Under the pieces are notes generated by a model. It was not told the DNA's origin and ran no database searches. It was given only the letters and a program-made list of their open reading frames with translations. Shown piece after piece: positions 25,118-33,468 of a stretch of 64,000 nucleotides of DNA; the stretch's first letter is position 1, and every line of letters starts with the position of its first letter. Source of the DNA: Ramlibacter pallidus (lineage in GTDB: Bacteria; Pseudomonadota; Gammaproteobacteria; Burkholderiales; Burkholderiaceae_C); NCBI RefSeq assembly GCF_015070875.1, contig NZ_JADDIV010000004.1, positions 434,001 through 498,000 on the forward strand. Direction: 5' to 3'. The translations under genes and the position numbers were made by a program.

Positions 25118-26076
25118 TGGTCGGCAAGGATGCGCCGTTCGCGGACGACTCGCCCCCACTTTTTGTAATCGGCCTGCACGACCGCGGCAAATTGTTCCGG
25201 CGTGTTGCCCACCGGCCGGAATCCAAGCTCGACGATGCGCTGGGCCAGGGCCGGCGCGCGCAGCGCATGGCCGGTCTCCTCGCCGACGCGGCGGACGATC
25301 TCCGGCGGCGTGCCGGCCGGGGCGAAGACGCCTTGCCAGCCGTCGGTGTCGAACCCCGTGAACACTTCGGCCACCGTTCCCACGCCCGGCAGGGCTTCCA
25401 GCGTGCGCGGTCCGCCCAATGCGATCGCCTTCAGGCGTCCGGTGCGGATGTGCGGCAGCGCCGCGAACGTGGTCTCGAACGCCATGTCGAGCCGGCCGGC
25501 CAGCAGTTCCTGCAGCGCCGGGGCCGCGCCGCGGAACGGCACGTGCACGATGAACAGGTCGGCCGCTTCCTTGAGCAGTTCCATCGCCAGGTGCGGCCCG
25601 GAGCCGCTGCCATGGCTGCCGTAGCTATAGCGTCCCGGTGCCCGCCGCACCGTCGCGATCCATCCGCGCAGGTTGTCCGCGGGAAAGGAAGGCGGGACGA
25701 CCAGCACGTACGAGCCGGCGATGGTCTGCGCCACCGGCACGAAGTCGCGCAGCACGTCGTAGGGCGCGCTGCCCATGTGCGGCTGGATGGTGATCGCCGA
25801 GGTGTGGCTCAGGAAGGTATGGCCGTCGGGCGCGGCCTTGGCCACGAGGTCGGCGCCGATGGTGCCCGAAGCGCCGGGGCGGTTCTCGACCACCCAGGGC
25901 GTGTTCAGCGCGCCCTGCAGGTGCTGCGCGATGCCGCGTGCCACGCCGTCCGCCGCGCCGCCCGGCGGCAAGGGGACGACCAGCCGCACGGGGCGCGCGG
26001 GCCATGGCGCCTGGGCCAGCACGGCCGATGCGCTGCAGGAGAAGGCGAGTCCGCCCAGGAAGGTGCGGCGCTGCAT
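25114..26076 (-). CDS. Bug/TctC-family substrate-binding protein
   Basis: 320 residues with signal peptide MQRRTFLGGLAFSCSASAVL(AQ). Mature hallmarks: WPARPVRLVVPLPPGGAADG, NRPGASGTIGADLVAKAAPDGHT (split: NRPGASGTIGADLVA), YGSHGSGSGPHLAMELLK and VPFRGAAPALQELLAG. It is a periplasmic carboxylate/aromatic-acid receptor of the tripartite tricarboxylate type; no TctAB permease is nearby. It starts 3 bases after the cupin gene ends and is coupled to a second Bug gene downstream. Confidence 0.93.
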   Translation of the reverse strand: MQRRTFLGGLAFSCSASAVLAQAPWPARPVRLVVPLPPGGAADGVARGIAQHLQGALNTPWVVENRPGASGTIGADLVAKAAPDGHTFLSHTSAITIQPHMGSAPYDVLRDFVPVAQTIAGSYVLVVPPSFPADNLRGWIATVRRAPGRYSYGSHGSGSGPHLAMELLKEAADLFIVHVPFRGAAPALQELLAGRLDMAFETTFAALPHIRTGRLKAIALGGPRTLEALPGVGTVAEVFTGFDTDGWQGVFAPAGTPPEIVRRVGEETGHALRAPALAQRIVELGFRPVGNTPEQFAAVVQADYKKWGRVVRERRILADQ

Positions 26077-26079
26077 CCG

Positions 26080-26649
26080 TCAGCTCCCCGCCGCCGCGTA
26101 CGGGTCGAACCCGCGCTCGCGGTCGGCGTCGATCACTTCCTGCGGCACGAAGATGCTGCGGTTCGGGTCGTCGGTGTCGTCGTAGAGCACCATCAGCAGC
26201 CCGGTCTCGCCGGGAGCACCCTGCTGCTCCACGCGGCGCCACAGCATGGCGGGAACGGAGAAGGTGTCCAGCGGGCCGAGTTCGACGTGGTCCGCGCCGT
26301 CCTTGTTGAAGTAGATGCGGTAGGTGCCGCGGATCGGCACGAAGACTTCACGGTAGTCGTGCGCGTGGACCACCGGGGACTGGCCGGCGCGCGTTTCGAC
26401 GAAGCTCATGTGGAAGCGGTGCGGCGCAGCGATGCCGGCGGGGGCGGCGCGGTGGCCGGGCGAGATCGGCCAGCGGATCGCCAGCCGCCGGGTGGGGTCG
26501 CTGCGGTCGACGAAGGCGTTGGGATCGCACGGCAGGTCCGCGAAGCGCGCGACGTTCTGCATCACCTCGTCGACGGGCATGTCGATGCCCGGGCCGGCCA
26601 CGCGCCGGTAGGGCGTCGGTCCGGCGGGCAGCTCGGGGCGGGTCCCCAT
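26080..26649 (-). CDS. Cupin-domain protein
   Basis: 189 residues from 26649, with a strong GGAAGGAG ribosome site. A single cupin: motif 1 is HAHDYREVFVPIRG, a perfect HxH-x3-E-x6-G metal site, followed by YRIYFNKDGADHVELGPLDT and a weaker second motif. It could be a ring-cleaving or other metal-dependent dioxygenase/isomerase, or a sensor. It begins an operon with two Bug binding proteins, so it may act on the imported acid. The 190 bases upstream to the next gene contain no clear operator. Confidence 0.85.
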   Translation of the reverse strand: MGTRPELPAGPTPYRRVAGPGIDMPVDEVMQNVARFADLPCDPNAFVDRSDPTRRLAIRWPISPGHRAAPAGIAAPHRFHMSFVETRAGQSPVVHAHDYREVFVPIRGTYRIYFNKDGADHVELGPLDTFSVPAMLWRRVEQQGAPGETGLLMVLYDDTDDPNRSIFVPQEVIDADRERGFDPYAAAGS

Positions 26650-26839
26650 GGTGTGGCTCCTTCCAGGGCGCCAGCGGTGCCGCACGATGCGAACGCCTGC
26701 GCGTCCCAGACCGTAGCGCGGGGACAACCCGGGGCATGTAGGACGTCGCTGACGCACGCTGCCCGGTCCACGCATGGCGACGAGCGGGTGCGCCAGGCCG
26801 CTGCGCGCGATGCGCGGACGCATGGACGCGGGCCGGCGT

Positions 26840-27160
26840 TCAGCCTCTCCTGCGCAGTGCGAGGTACAGCGGCAGCGCGAACGCGAGTCCCACGCCGAAC
26901 GTCAGCGCGACGTAGAGCCACGGCCAGCGCACGCCCGCCGCCCGCGCATCCTGCAGCAGCCACACGGAGAACGCGGCGGCCGCGAGGTAGACGTCCCAGG
27001 TGATGCCCGCGACCAGCGGATTGGCCGACACGGCGGCGAGGAACGGCGCGGGCGCAAAGCTGCCGCCGCCCAGGAGGAAGGCGATGTTGAAGGACCAGGG
27101 AACGACCAGGCCGGCGATGGCCAGGGCGAACAGGAGGCGGGTGGCGGTGGTCGACGGCAT
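26840..27160 (-). CDS. DUF2834 family membrane protein
   Basis: 106 residues from 27160. Three hydrophobic helices: LLFALAIAGLVVPWSFNIAF, GITWDVYLAAAAFSVWLLQD and WPWLYVALTFGVGLAFALPL. The loop between helices 1 and 2 and the VPW/FN and WD signatures are typical of DUF2834 proteins. Function unknown. It follows the AraC gene on the same strand by 56 bases. Confidence 0.85.
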   Translation of the reverse strand: MPSTTATRLLFALAIAGLVVPWSFNIAFLLGGGSFAPAPFLAAVSANPLVAGITWDVYLAAAAFSVWLLQDARAAGVRWPWLYVALTFGVGLAFALPLYLALRRRG

Positions 27161-27216
27161 GGCGCCGCATCCTAGGGAAGCCACCGCGCCGGCGATAGGA
27201 AAAATTCGACACGCGC

Positions 27217-28050
27217 CTAGGCGCGCGGGGCCGTCATCCACGTCCCCACGGCGAGGGCCCAGTGCTCGGAATCCGGCCGGCGCGTGCTTTGCGCCAGCTG
27301 GCGCAGCGAAGCGCCCGCCAGCGTGCGCAGGTCACGCGCCATGTGCGACTGGTCGTAGTAGCCGTGCCGCAAGGCGAGCCCGGCGTCCGTCGTGCCCGTG
27401 ACGAGCGCGTCACGCAGCAATCCTTCCACGCGCGCGACGCGCTGGAACAGCTTGGGTCCCACGCCGAAGTGGCCGGCGAACACCCGCTCGAACTGCCGCA
27501 GCGAGAGGCCCACGGCGTCCTGCGGGGTCGCTTCGCGCAGGGCGGCGCGCTGCAGCCGCGAGGCCGTGCGCAGGCGCTCGCGGTGCGCCTCCTGGCACAG
27601 GCGCTCGCGGGCGAACGCCATCAGGCCGGACAGGCGCTTCTCGGGCACGCTCTCCTCCGCGATGCGCTCGGCCAGCCGCGTCCATGCGCAGCCGAAGACG
27701 TCGCGGGCGTCGGCCAGCTGGTGCGCCAGGGAAAGAGGCGTCGATTGCAGCAACCCCAGCGTGCCGGCCGGATGCAGCCGCAGTCCCGCGAGGCACAGCC
27801 GCGGCGTGCGATGCAGCGTGAGGGGCACGGCGCGTGCACTGCTCACGAACCCTGCCGGGAGCGCGACGAACGCGCCCGACGGGTCCTGGAAGAAGAACTT
27901 CCCTTCGAGCACCAGCGAGAGACCGCCCTCCACGAGCGCGGGGAAATGGCAAGGGACGGGCCGTGTGCCCGGTGTATCGAACGAGAGGTGCACGCCCATC
28001 GCGACCCACGCGCTCACGTCGGGCGGCGGCCGGACGAAGTGCAGGTCCAT
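27217..28050 (-). CDS. AraC-family transcriptional regulator
   Basis: 277 residues from 28050. The N-terminal half is a DUF6597-like/AraC ligand domain (MDLHFVRPPPDVSAWVAMGV onward). The C-terminal HTH pair is LSLRQFERVFAGHFGVGPKL and then RHGYYDQSHMARDLRTLAGA, matching AraC helix-turn-helix spacing. The upstream GNAT gene ends within its start codon (TGATG), so both form one unit. Target unknown. Confidence 0.9.
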   Translation of the reverse strand: MDLHFVRPPPDVSAWVAMGVHLSFDTPGTRPVPCHFPALVEGGLSLVLEGKFFFQDPSGAFVALPAGFVSSARAVPLTLHRTPRLCLAGLRLHPAGTLGLLQSTPLSLAHQLADARDVFGCAWTRLAERIAEESVPEKRLSGLMAFARERLCQEAHRERLRTASRLQRAALREATPQDAVGLSLRQFERVFAGHFGVGPKLFQRVARVEGLLRDALVTGTTDAGLALRHGYYDQSHMARDLRTLAGASLRQLAQSTRRPDSEHWALAVGTWMTAPRA

Positions 28051-28364
28051 CAGATGCCGAAGGCGCGGCGGCTCTCGGGCGCCACCAGGTCGTGGTCTTC
28101 GGGGTGCTTGCGCAGGTAGGCCGCCACGAACTGGCAGACCGGGATGACGTGCGTGTGCAGGGAACGGATGTCCTGCAGCGCGCCGCGGATCAGCGCCGAG
28201 CTCAGTCCGCGCCCTTCGAAGGCGGGGAGCACCTCGGTGTGCGTGAAGAGCATGCCGTTCGCCAGCACGTTGTATTCGGAGAAGCCGGCCAGCTCGCCTT
28301 CGACGACGATCTCGTACCGACGCAACGCCTCGTTCTTGCGGACGACCGGATCTGTCACGTTCAC
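28050..28364 (-). CDS. GNAT-related N-acetyltransferase (YjdJ type)
   Basis: 104 residues with a GTG start at 28364; AAGGAAG lies just upstream. The short Gcn5-related fold shows GELAGFSEYNVLANGMLFTH, TEVLPAFEGRGLSSALIRGA (the acetyl-CoA pyrophosphate loop) and HVIPVCQFVAAYLRKHPEDH, diagnostic of the YjdJ/GCN5-like family. The acceptor is unknown. It is coupled to the AraC gene by a 1-base overlap. Confidence 0.9.
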   Translation of the reverse strand: MNVTDPVVRKNEALRRYEIVVEGELAGFSEYNVLANGMLFTHTEVLPAFEGRGLSSALIRGALQDIRSLHTHVIPVCQFVAAYLRKHPEDHDLVAPESRRAFGI

Positions 28365-28388
28365 CTTCCTTCTGGACGACGCCGGAGT

Positions 28389-29288
28389 CTAGTGCGTCTG
28401 GAGGGCGCCAGCCTGGCGATGCCAGTGCCGGACGATCCGCTCGGTCACCTGCTGGCGAAGCGGGGCCGCACCGCCGGCATGGCACGCCAGCAATCGCCGC
28501 TGGGCCCACCGATCCTCCAGCCGAACGCAGCGAACCTCTTCAAGGCCCGCGTGCTGTTGGACGACCGCTTCGGGCAGCACCGTGACGCCCAGCCCGCGGG
28601 CCACGAGCTGAAGCACGCCGCCGGCGGCGGGATAGGTGAAGCGCGGCGCCAGCTGCACCCCGGCCGCGGCGGCGCGCAGGAGGAGGTGCGTGGAGAGTGC
28701 GCTCTGCTCGCCCCACGCGATCCACGGCAGCTGGAGGGCTTCGCTGAATCGCACGCCCTGGCGCCGGCCCCACCCGTGATCGCGCGGCACCACGAGGACG
28801 AGCGGGTCGGGCCCGAGGTCGTGCGTGGCCAGCCCGTGCGTATCGACCGCATCGGAAACGATGCCGACGTCGGCGGCGCCGGACCGGATGGACCGTACCG
28901 TGGATTCGCTCGCGCTTTCCCGGACGAGGATGGTCGCGTCGTTCAGCTCCGCCACCGCCGGCGCCCAGCCCCGCGCGAGGGCGGCGCTGTTGGCAAGGAC
29001 CACCAGCGGCTGCTCCGGTGCCCGGCGGGCGTGGAGCAGGTCGCGCTCCAGGCGCTGGACCTGCTCGAACACGCGCCGGGCATGGCTCGCCAGCACCGTG
29101 CCGGCCGCCGTCGGCGTGACACCGCGCCGTCCTCGCGCCAGCAGGAGGACGCCGCTGGATTCCTCCAGTCCGCGCATCCGGGCACTCACGGCGGCCAGCG
29201 TCAGGTGGCAACGCGCCGCCGCCGCCGTCATGCTTCCGGCCTCGCAGACGTGCAGGAAGATCTGGAGGTCGGTCCAGCCGAAATGCAT
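28389..29288 (-). CDS. LysR-family transcriptional regulator
   Basis: 299 residues. The HTH lies at the N-terminus (TDLQIFLHVCEAGSMTAAAA, LTLAAVSARMRGLEESSG), then the effector domain (PLVVLANSAALARGW onward; GIVSDAV; ARGLGVTVLPEAVVQQHAGL). It is divergent from a TauE-family exporter gene with a perfect 15-base palindrome between them and so probably controls it. Confidence 0.92.
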   Translation of the reverse strand: MHFGWTDLQIFLHVCEAGSMTAAAARCHLTLAAVSARMRGLEESSGVLLLARGRRGVTPTAAGTVLASHARRVFEQVQRLERDLLHARRAPEQPLVVLANSAALARGWAPAVAELNDATILVRESASESTVRSIRSGAADVGIVSDAVDTHGLATHDLGPDPLVLVVPRDHGWGRRQGVRFSEALQLPWIAWGEQSALSTHLLLRAAAAGVQLAPRFTYPAAGGVLQLVARGLGVTVLPEAVVQQHAGLEEVRCVRLEDRWAQRRLLACHAGGAAPLRQQVTERIVRHWHRQAGALQTH

Positions 29289-29322
29289 GCCGGATTATGG
29301 GCAACGCTCGCCCGCGGCAGCC

Positions 29323-29337
29323 TCAACGAATCGTTGA
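29323..29337. promoter_or_regulatory. Perfect palindrome between LysR and TauE genes
   Basis: TCAACGA-A-TCGTTGA, a perfect 7-1-7 dyad, centred 42 bases before the LysR start and 47 before the TauE start. The form and place suit a LysR binding site that serves both promoters. Confidence 0.55.
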
Positions 29338-29376
29338 TGGTGCCGCTGCCCGCAGGCGCGGAAACTCGCCGCTGCC

Positions 29377-30117
29377 ATGCCCCACGACTACCTCCCCTTC
29401 TTCTTCATCGTCAGCGCCATCTTCTTCGGGGCCGGCATGGTCAAGGGCGTGCTGGGCCTGGGCCTGCCGACTTTGGCGATGGGCCTGCTGGGATTGCTGA
29501 TGCCGATCCCCCAGGCCGCGAGCCTGCTCACCTTGCCGTCGTTGGTCACCAACCTGTGGCAGGCCTTCGCCGGCGGCGCCTTCGGGCCTCTGGTGCGGCG
29601 ACTGGCGACTTTCCAGCTGGGCATCGTGGCGGGCGTCGCCGGTGCCTCGCTGCTGCCGCCCCTGCAGGACCCGCTGGGCCGGATCCTGCTGGGCGGCTGC
29701 CTGCTCGCGTACGGCCTGTCGGGCGCGGCCGGATGGCGGATTGCGCCACTGTCCCCACGCGTGGAGGTTTTCGCCGGGCCCCTTGCCGGTGCGGCCACCG
29801 GCCTGGCCACGGGCGTGACCGGCGTGTTCGTCCTGCCGGCCGTTCCCTACCTGCAGGCGCTTGCACTGGACCGCAACCAGCTCGCCCAGTCACTGGGCCT
29901 GTCGTTCACGACGTCCACCCTTGCTCTCGCCTGCCTGCTCGCCGCGCGGGGCGCGCTGGATCTCACCACCTCGACGCATTCGGCGCTGTCGGTCGTGCCC
30001 GCGCTCGCCGGAATGTGGATCGGCCAGAAGATTCGCGAAGAGCTGGGCGAGGCCGCCTTCCGCAAGTGCTTCTTCCTCGGCATGGTGTTGCTCGGCGGCT
30101 GGCTGCTCGCTTCCTGA
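29377..30117 (+). CDS. TauE/SafE-family membrane transporter
   Basis: 246 residues with about eight hydrophobic helices. The family signature is visible in the first repeat (AIFFGAGMVKGVLGLGLPTL) and the second (GAATGLATGVTGVFVLPAVP). Such proteins move sulfur-containing or carboxylate anions across the inner membrane. No sulfonate genes lie next to it; control by the divergent LysR protein is inferred. Confidence 0.9.
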   Translation: MPHDYLPFFFIVSAIFFGAGMVKGVLGLGLPTLAMGLLGLLMPIPQAASLLTLPSLVTNLWQAFAGGAFGPLVRRLATFQLGIVAGVAGASLLPPLQDPLGRILLGGCLLAYGLSGAAGWRIAPLSPRVEVFAGPLAGAATGLATGVTGVFVLPAVPYLQALALDRNQLAQSLGLSFTTSTLALACLLAARGALDLTTSTHSALSVVPALAGMWIGQKIREELGEAAFRKCFFLGMVLLGGWLLAS

Positions 30118-30208
30118 ACCGCAGACGCACCGGATGCACAGGTCCGGAAACGGCGAGTGGCCGGCGCAGGCGGATCGGACACTGGCGCTCGTACCGAACG
30201 GAGGCGAG

Positions 30209-30634
30209 ATGCAGCAAGAGCAGGCGAAACGATCGGTCATGGACGCCTGGCAGGCGTTCGGCAGCCGCGATGCCGAACGGATCCGGGCGTGCCTGGCGCC
30301 GGACGTCCAGTGGCTGGCGCCGCCGGGCAACGCGACGGCCGTCGCGCTGGACTACACCCACCACATGGTCGGGCCGGACAGCATCGTCCACTTCCTCGTC
30401 GCGTTGTTCCCGCGCCTGTTCGTCGCGGACGTGCAGGTGGAGTTCGGTCGCGTCCTGTGCGACGGCAGGGAGGTGATCCTCGAGGAGCGCATGCGGGCGA
30501 CGCTGGCCAATGGGCGCCCCTACGAGAACGACTACTGCTTCATCTTCACCCTCGACGCCGAGGGCCGCATCGAGCGCGTGCGCGAGTACATGGACACGCG
30601 CAAGGGGCAGGAGTGCATCTTCGGCGCGGCCTGA
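30209..30634 (+). CDS. SnoaL-like (ketosteroid-isomerase-like) protein
   Basis: 141 residues; ATG at 30209 preceded by GGAGGCG. N-terminal helix pair RSVMDAWQAFGSRDAERIRA, then VQWLAPPGNATAVALDYTHH and a late YCFIFTLDAEGRIERVREYM (DTRKG), typical of the NTF2-like SnoaL fold. No export signal. Substrate unknown. It lies 91 bases after the TauE gene and could be cotranscribed. Confidence 0.85.
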   Translation: MQQEQAKRSVMDAWQAFGSRDAERIRACLAPDVQWLAPPGNATAVALDYTHHMVGPDSIVHFLVALFPRLFVADVQVEFGRVLCDGREVILEERMRATLANGRPYENDYCFIFTLDAEGRIERVREYMDTRKGQECIFGAA

Positions 30635-30655
30635 CGCCGGCCGCCGCACGACGCT

Positions 30656-31165
30656 TCAGCGGCGTGAAGCCAGGTACGCCTCGATCTGCGGGAGCAGGGC
30701 GGCCCGCCGCGCCAGCGCTTCGGCGGACCAGACCGCTTCCCGCTCGTAGAACGCCTCGAAGGCGCGCGTGCCCGGCGCAAGGGTCACCCAGGGTTGCTTC
30801 GAGGCCGTGAAGATGTGGACGTCCGGCGGCATCCGGTCGGGGTCGTCGAGCGTCCCGACGCGCACGAACTTCGTCACCGGGCCGGAGCCGGCATAGTGGC
30901 TCCAGATGGCCACCCGGCACCGCGGACACCTGGCGACCTGCTGGCCGGCGCCGCTGGCCGACGGCGTGTTCACCACCTCCGGCTCGCCTCCCAGGTGCAC
31001 GACGCGGTCGGCCTCGTACATCGCGTTGAGCGCGAACGAGGCGCCGGACTCGCGCTGGCACCAGCGGCAATGGCAGCAGTGCACGATCATCGGCGCGGTG
31101 GCCAGGCGGTACCGGAGGTAGCGGCAATCGCAGCCGCCTTCGACGGGGTAGGTCATCAGGGCCAT
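30656..31165 (-). CDS. GFA/CENP-V-family zinc protein
   Basis: 169 residues from 31165. Zinc cysteines: Cys12 and Cys14 (GGCDCRY), Cys30/31/33/36 (HCCHCRWC) and Cys80/Cys83 (CPRC). This is the glutathione-dependent formaldehyde-activating enzyme-like fold (beta-tent). Actual S-hydroxymethyl-glutathione activity is doubtful for most members. It is convergent with the SnoaL-like gene. A second, distinct GFA protein is encoded at 59126. Confidence 0.9.
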   Translation of the reverse strand: MALMTYPVEGGCDCRYLRYRLATAPMIVHCCHCRWCQRESGASFALNAMYEADRVVHLGGEPEVVNTPSASGAGQQVARCPRCRVAIWSHYAGSGPVTKFVRVGTLDDPDRMPPDVHIFTASKQPWVTLAPGTRAFEAFYEREAVWSAEALARRAALLPQIEAYLASRR

Positions 31166-31287
31166 GGTGCATGATGGCAGCGGTCGCCGGCCGCATCCGT
31201 CGACGAGCGGCTGTCGATCCGGCGCCGCGCCGATCGTCGTGCAGGTGAGGGGCGGATGGCTGCCCCGGTCCACCCAAGGAGATGAGC

Positions 31288-31716
31288 ATGCGATTCATGG
31301 TGATGGTGAAGGCGACGAAGGACAGCGAGTCGGGCGTGATGCCGACCGAGCAGGAATTCGCCGCGATGGGCGCGTTCAACGAAGAGCTGGTGAAGGCCGG
31401 CGTGATGGAGGCGGGCGAGGGCCTGCACCCGAGCTCGCGCGGCGCGCGCGTCGCGTTCTCCGGCAAGGACCGGCGCGTCATCGACGGGCCCTTCTCGGAG
31501 ACGAAGGAACTGGTGGCCGGCTTCTGGATCTGGAAGTGCGCTTCGCTGCAGGAAGCGATCGAATGGGTGAAGAAGTGCCCGAACCCGATGCGCACCGATT
31601 CCGAGATCGAGATCCGGCAGATCTTCTCGGCCGAGGACTTCGGCGACGCCCTGACGCCCGAGCTGCGCGAGCAGGAAGAACGGCTGCGCAAGGAAATGGA
31701 GTCGCGCGCAGGCTGA
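31288..31716 (+). CDS. YciI-like (DGPF domain) protein
   Basis: 142 residues. Start at 31288 chosen because AAGGAG (31276-31281) abuts the earlier ATG at 31282 but is well spaced here. The motif DGPFSETKELVAGFWIWKCA defines the DGPF/YciI-like family, a small dimeric alpha-beta barrel related to ECF-sigma accessory proteins. The C-terminus is extended by a charged helix (LREQEERLRKEMESRAG). No sigma factor gene is next to it. Confidence 0.9.
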   Translation: MRFMVMVKATKDSESGVMPTEQEFAAMGAFNEELVKAGVMEAGEGLHPSSRGARVAFSGKDRRVIDGPFSETKELVAGFWIWKCASLQEAIEWVKKCPNPMRTDSEIEIRQIFSAEDFGDALTPELREQEERLRKEMESRAG

Positions 31717-31798
31717 ACGCGGGGGTCGCGCAAGCGACCTTCCACCGATTGCAGCGGCCGGCGGGCGGTGCGAGACTGCGCGCCTCAAGGAGACCGGC

Positions 31799-32794
31799 AT
31801 GCAACGTTCCACGGGCGCGAAGCGCCGCGATTTCCTGCTCGCTGCCGGCGCCGCCGGCGCCTCGGCACTCGCGCCGGCCGCATGGTCGCAGCCGGCCAAG
31901 TGGCCCAGCAAGCCCATCCGCATCGTGGTTGCCTTCCCGCCCGGCGGGCTGACCGATGCGTACGCACGCCACTACGCCGAGTTCCTGGGCGCGCGCCTGG
32001 GCCAGCAGGTGCTGGTGGAGAACAAGCCGGGCGGCGGCGCCATCATCGGCATCGACTTCGTCGCGAAGTCCCCGCCCGATGGCCACACCCTCCTGATGAC
32101 GACGTCCGGCACGGTGTGGCAGAACCGCGTGCTGTACACGAAGCTGCCCTACAACCTGGACAAGGACCTCACGCCGGTGGTCTTCTTCCCGTCCGGCCCG
32201 CTGGTGGTCGGCGTGCCCGAGAAGCTGGGCGTCACGAACTTCAAGGAGTTCATCGCCTACGCGAAGAAGAACCCGACCTCGATGGGCACCTACGCGCCCG
32301 GCTCCTATCCGCACATGGTCGCGGACCAGACGAACCGTGCCGAAGGAACGAAGATCCAGGCGGTCCACTACCGTGGGGAAGCCCCGATGTGGGTGGACGT
32401 CGCCGGTGGCCAGACGCAGGTCGCCATCGGCAGCTACCAGGCCTTCAACACCGTGTCGACGCGCGGGGTGCGCCCGATCGGCGTGACGGGCAGCTACCGC
32501 AGCCCCAAGCTCCCGGACGTGCCGACACTGGTCGAGCAGGGCATCGAGGGGCGGCTGGTGGCACTGGAAGGCGGCCTGCCGCTGATGGCGCCCGCCGGCA
32601 CGCCGGAGCCCGTGCTGCAGTTGCTGTCCCGGGCCGCGGTCGACTGGTCCAACACGCCGGCGGCGGCCAGGCTGCGGGAGAGCTTCGCCATCCCCAACAA
32701 GCCCAGGAACCTGGCCGAGACGCGCAAGGACTGGGAGCGCGACGTGCCGGTGTGGATCAAGCTGGCGGTGGACCTGGGCATCAAGCTGGACTGA
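31799..32794 (+). CDS. Bug/TctC-family substrate-binding protein (Tat signal)
   Basis: 331 residues. The signal AKRRDFLLAAGAAGASALAP looks twin-arginine type. Mature hallmarks: WPSKPIRIVVAFPPGGLTDA, NKPGGGAIIG, SPPDGHTLLMTTSGT, HYRGEAPMWVDVAGGQTQVA. It should bind a carboxylate in the periplasm; no permease genes are nearby. It appears to be a single-gene unit, ending 6 bases before the convergent RibD-like gene. Confidence 0.93.
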   Translation: MQRSTGAKRRDFLLAAGAAGASALAPAAWSQPAKWPSKPIRIVVAFPPGGLTDAYARHYAEFLGARLGQQVLVENKPGGGAIIGIDFVAKSPPDGHTLLMTTSGTVWQNRVLYTKLPYNLDKDLTPVVFFPSGPLVVGVPEKLGVTNFKEFIAYAKKNPTSMGTYAPGSYPHMVADQTNRAEGTKIQAVHYRGEAPMWVDVAGGQTQVAIGSYQAFNTVSTRGVRPIGVTGSYRSPKLPDVPTLVEQGIEGRLVALEGGLPLMAPAGTPEPVLQLLSRAAVDWSNTPAAARLRESFAIPNKPRNLAETRKDWERDVPVWIKLAVDLGIKLD

Positions 32795-32800
32795 GCGCCC

Positions 32801-33454
32801 CTAACTTGCCTTGCGGCGCAGGACCACGTGGGTGGCCTTCTGCGACGGCGCGAACTGCACGCATTCGTAGCCCAGGGCGCGCAGGTCGACGCCTTCGAAC
32901 GGGCGCTCTCCGGCACCCAGCAGGACCGGCGAGATGGCGTAGTGCATCTCGTCGATGAGGCCGGCGCGCAGGGACTGCCGGATCGTGGCGGCGCCACCGC
33001 CGATGCGCACGTCCTTTCCCTGTGCGGCCTCGCGCGCCCGTTCCAGCGCTTCATGGATCCCGCCCGTGACGAAGTGGAAGGTCGTGCCGCCTTCCATCAC
33101 GATCGGTCCGCGCGCGTGGTGCGTCAGGATGAAGGTCGGCACGTGGTAGGGCGGGTTGTCGCCCCACCAGCCTTTCCAGCCGTCGTCGGGCCAGGGACCG
33201 CGACTCGGGGCGAACATGTTGCGGCCCAGGATCCAGGCGCCGATGTCCCGGAAGCCGCGCGCGGCGAAGTCGTCGTCGATCCCGGTCGTGCCGCCGTCGG
33301 CCCCGAAGAGCGTGCGCTGCAGCGTGCGCGTGGGCAGCAGCCACTGGTGCAGATCGGTGCCGCCCACGCCGAGCGGGTGGGCGAGGCTCTGCTCCGGTCC
33401 GGCTCCGTAGCCGTCCAGCGAGATCGTGAAGCTTTCGACGCGCACGCGTGTCAT
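32801..33454 (-). CDS. RibD C-terminal/dihydrofolate-reductase-like protein
   Basis: 217 residues from 33454; GGAAGGAA lies upstream. The DHFR-like fold shows ESFTISLDGYGAGP, AWILGRNMFAP, FILTHHARGPIVMEGGTTFH, the NADPH loop VRIGGGAATIRQSLRAGLID and EMHYAISPVLLGAGERPFEG. It is a stand-alone reductase domain of unknown substrate. It starts 14 bases after an alpha/beta hydrolase gene and is in its operon. Confidence 0.92.
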   Translation of the reverse strand: MTRVRVESFTISLDGYGAGPEQSLAHPLGVGGTDLHQWLLPTRTLQRTLFGADGGTTGIDDDFAARGFRDIGAWILGRNMFAPSRGPWPDDGWKGWWGDNPPYHVPTFILTHHARGPIVMEGGTTFHFVTGGIHEALERAREAAQGKDVRIGGGAATIRQSLRAGLIDEMHYAISPVLLGAGERPFEGVDLRALGYECVQFAPSQKATHVVLRRKAS

Positions 33455-33468
33455 GGGGTTCCTTCCTT

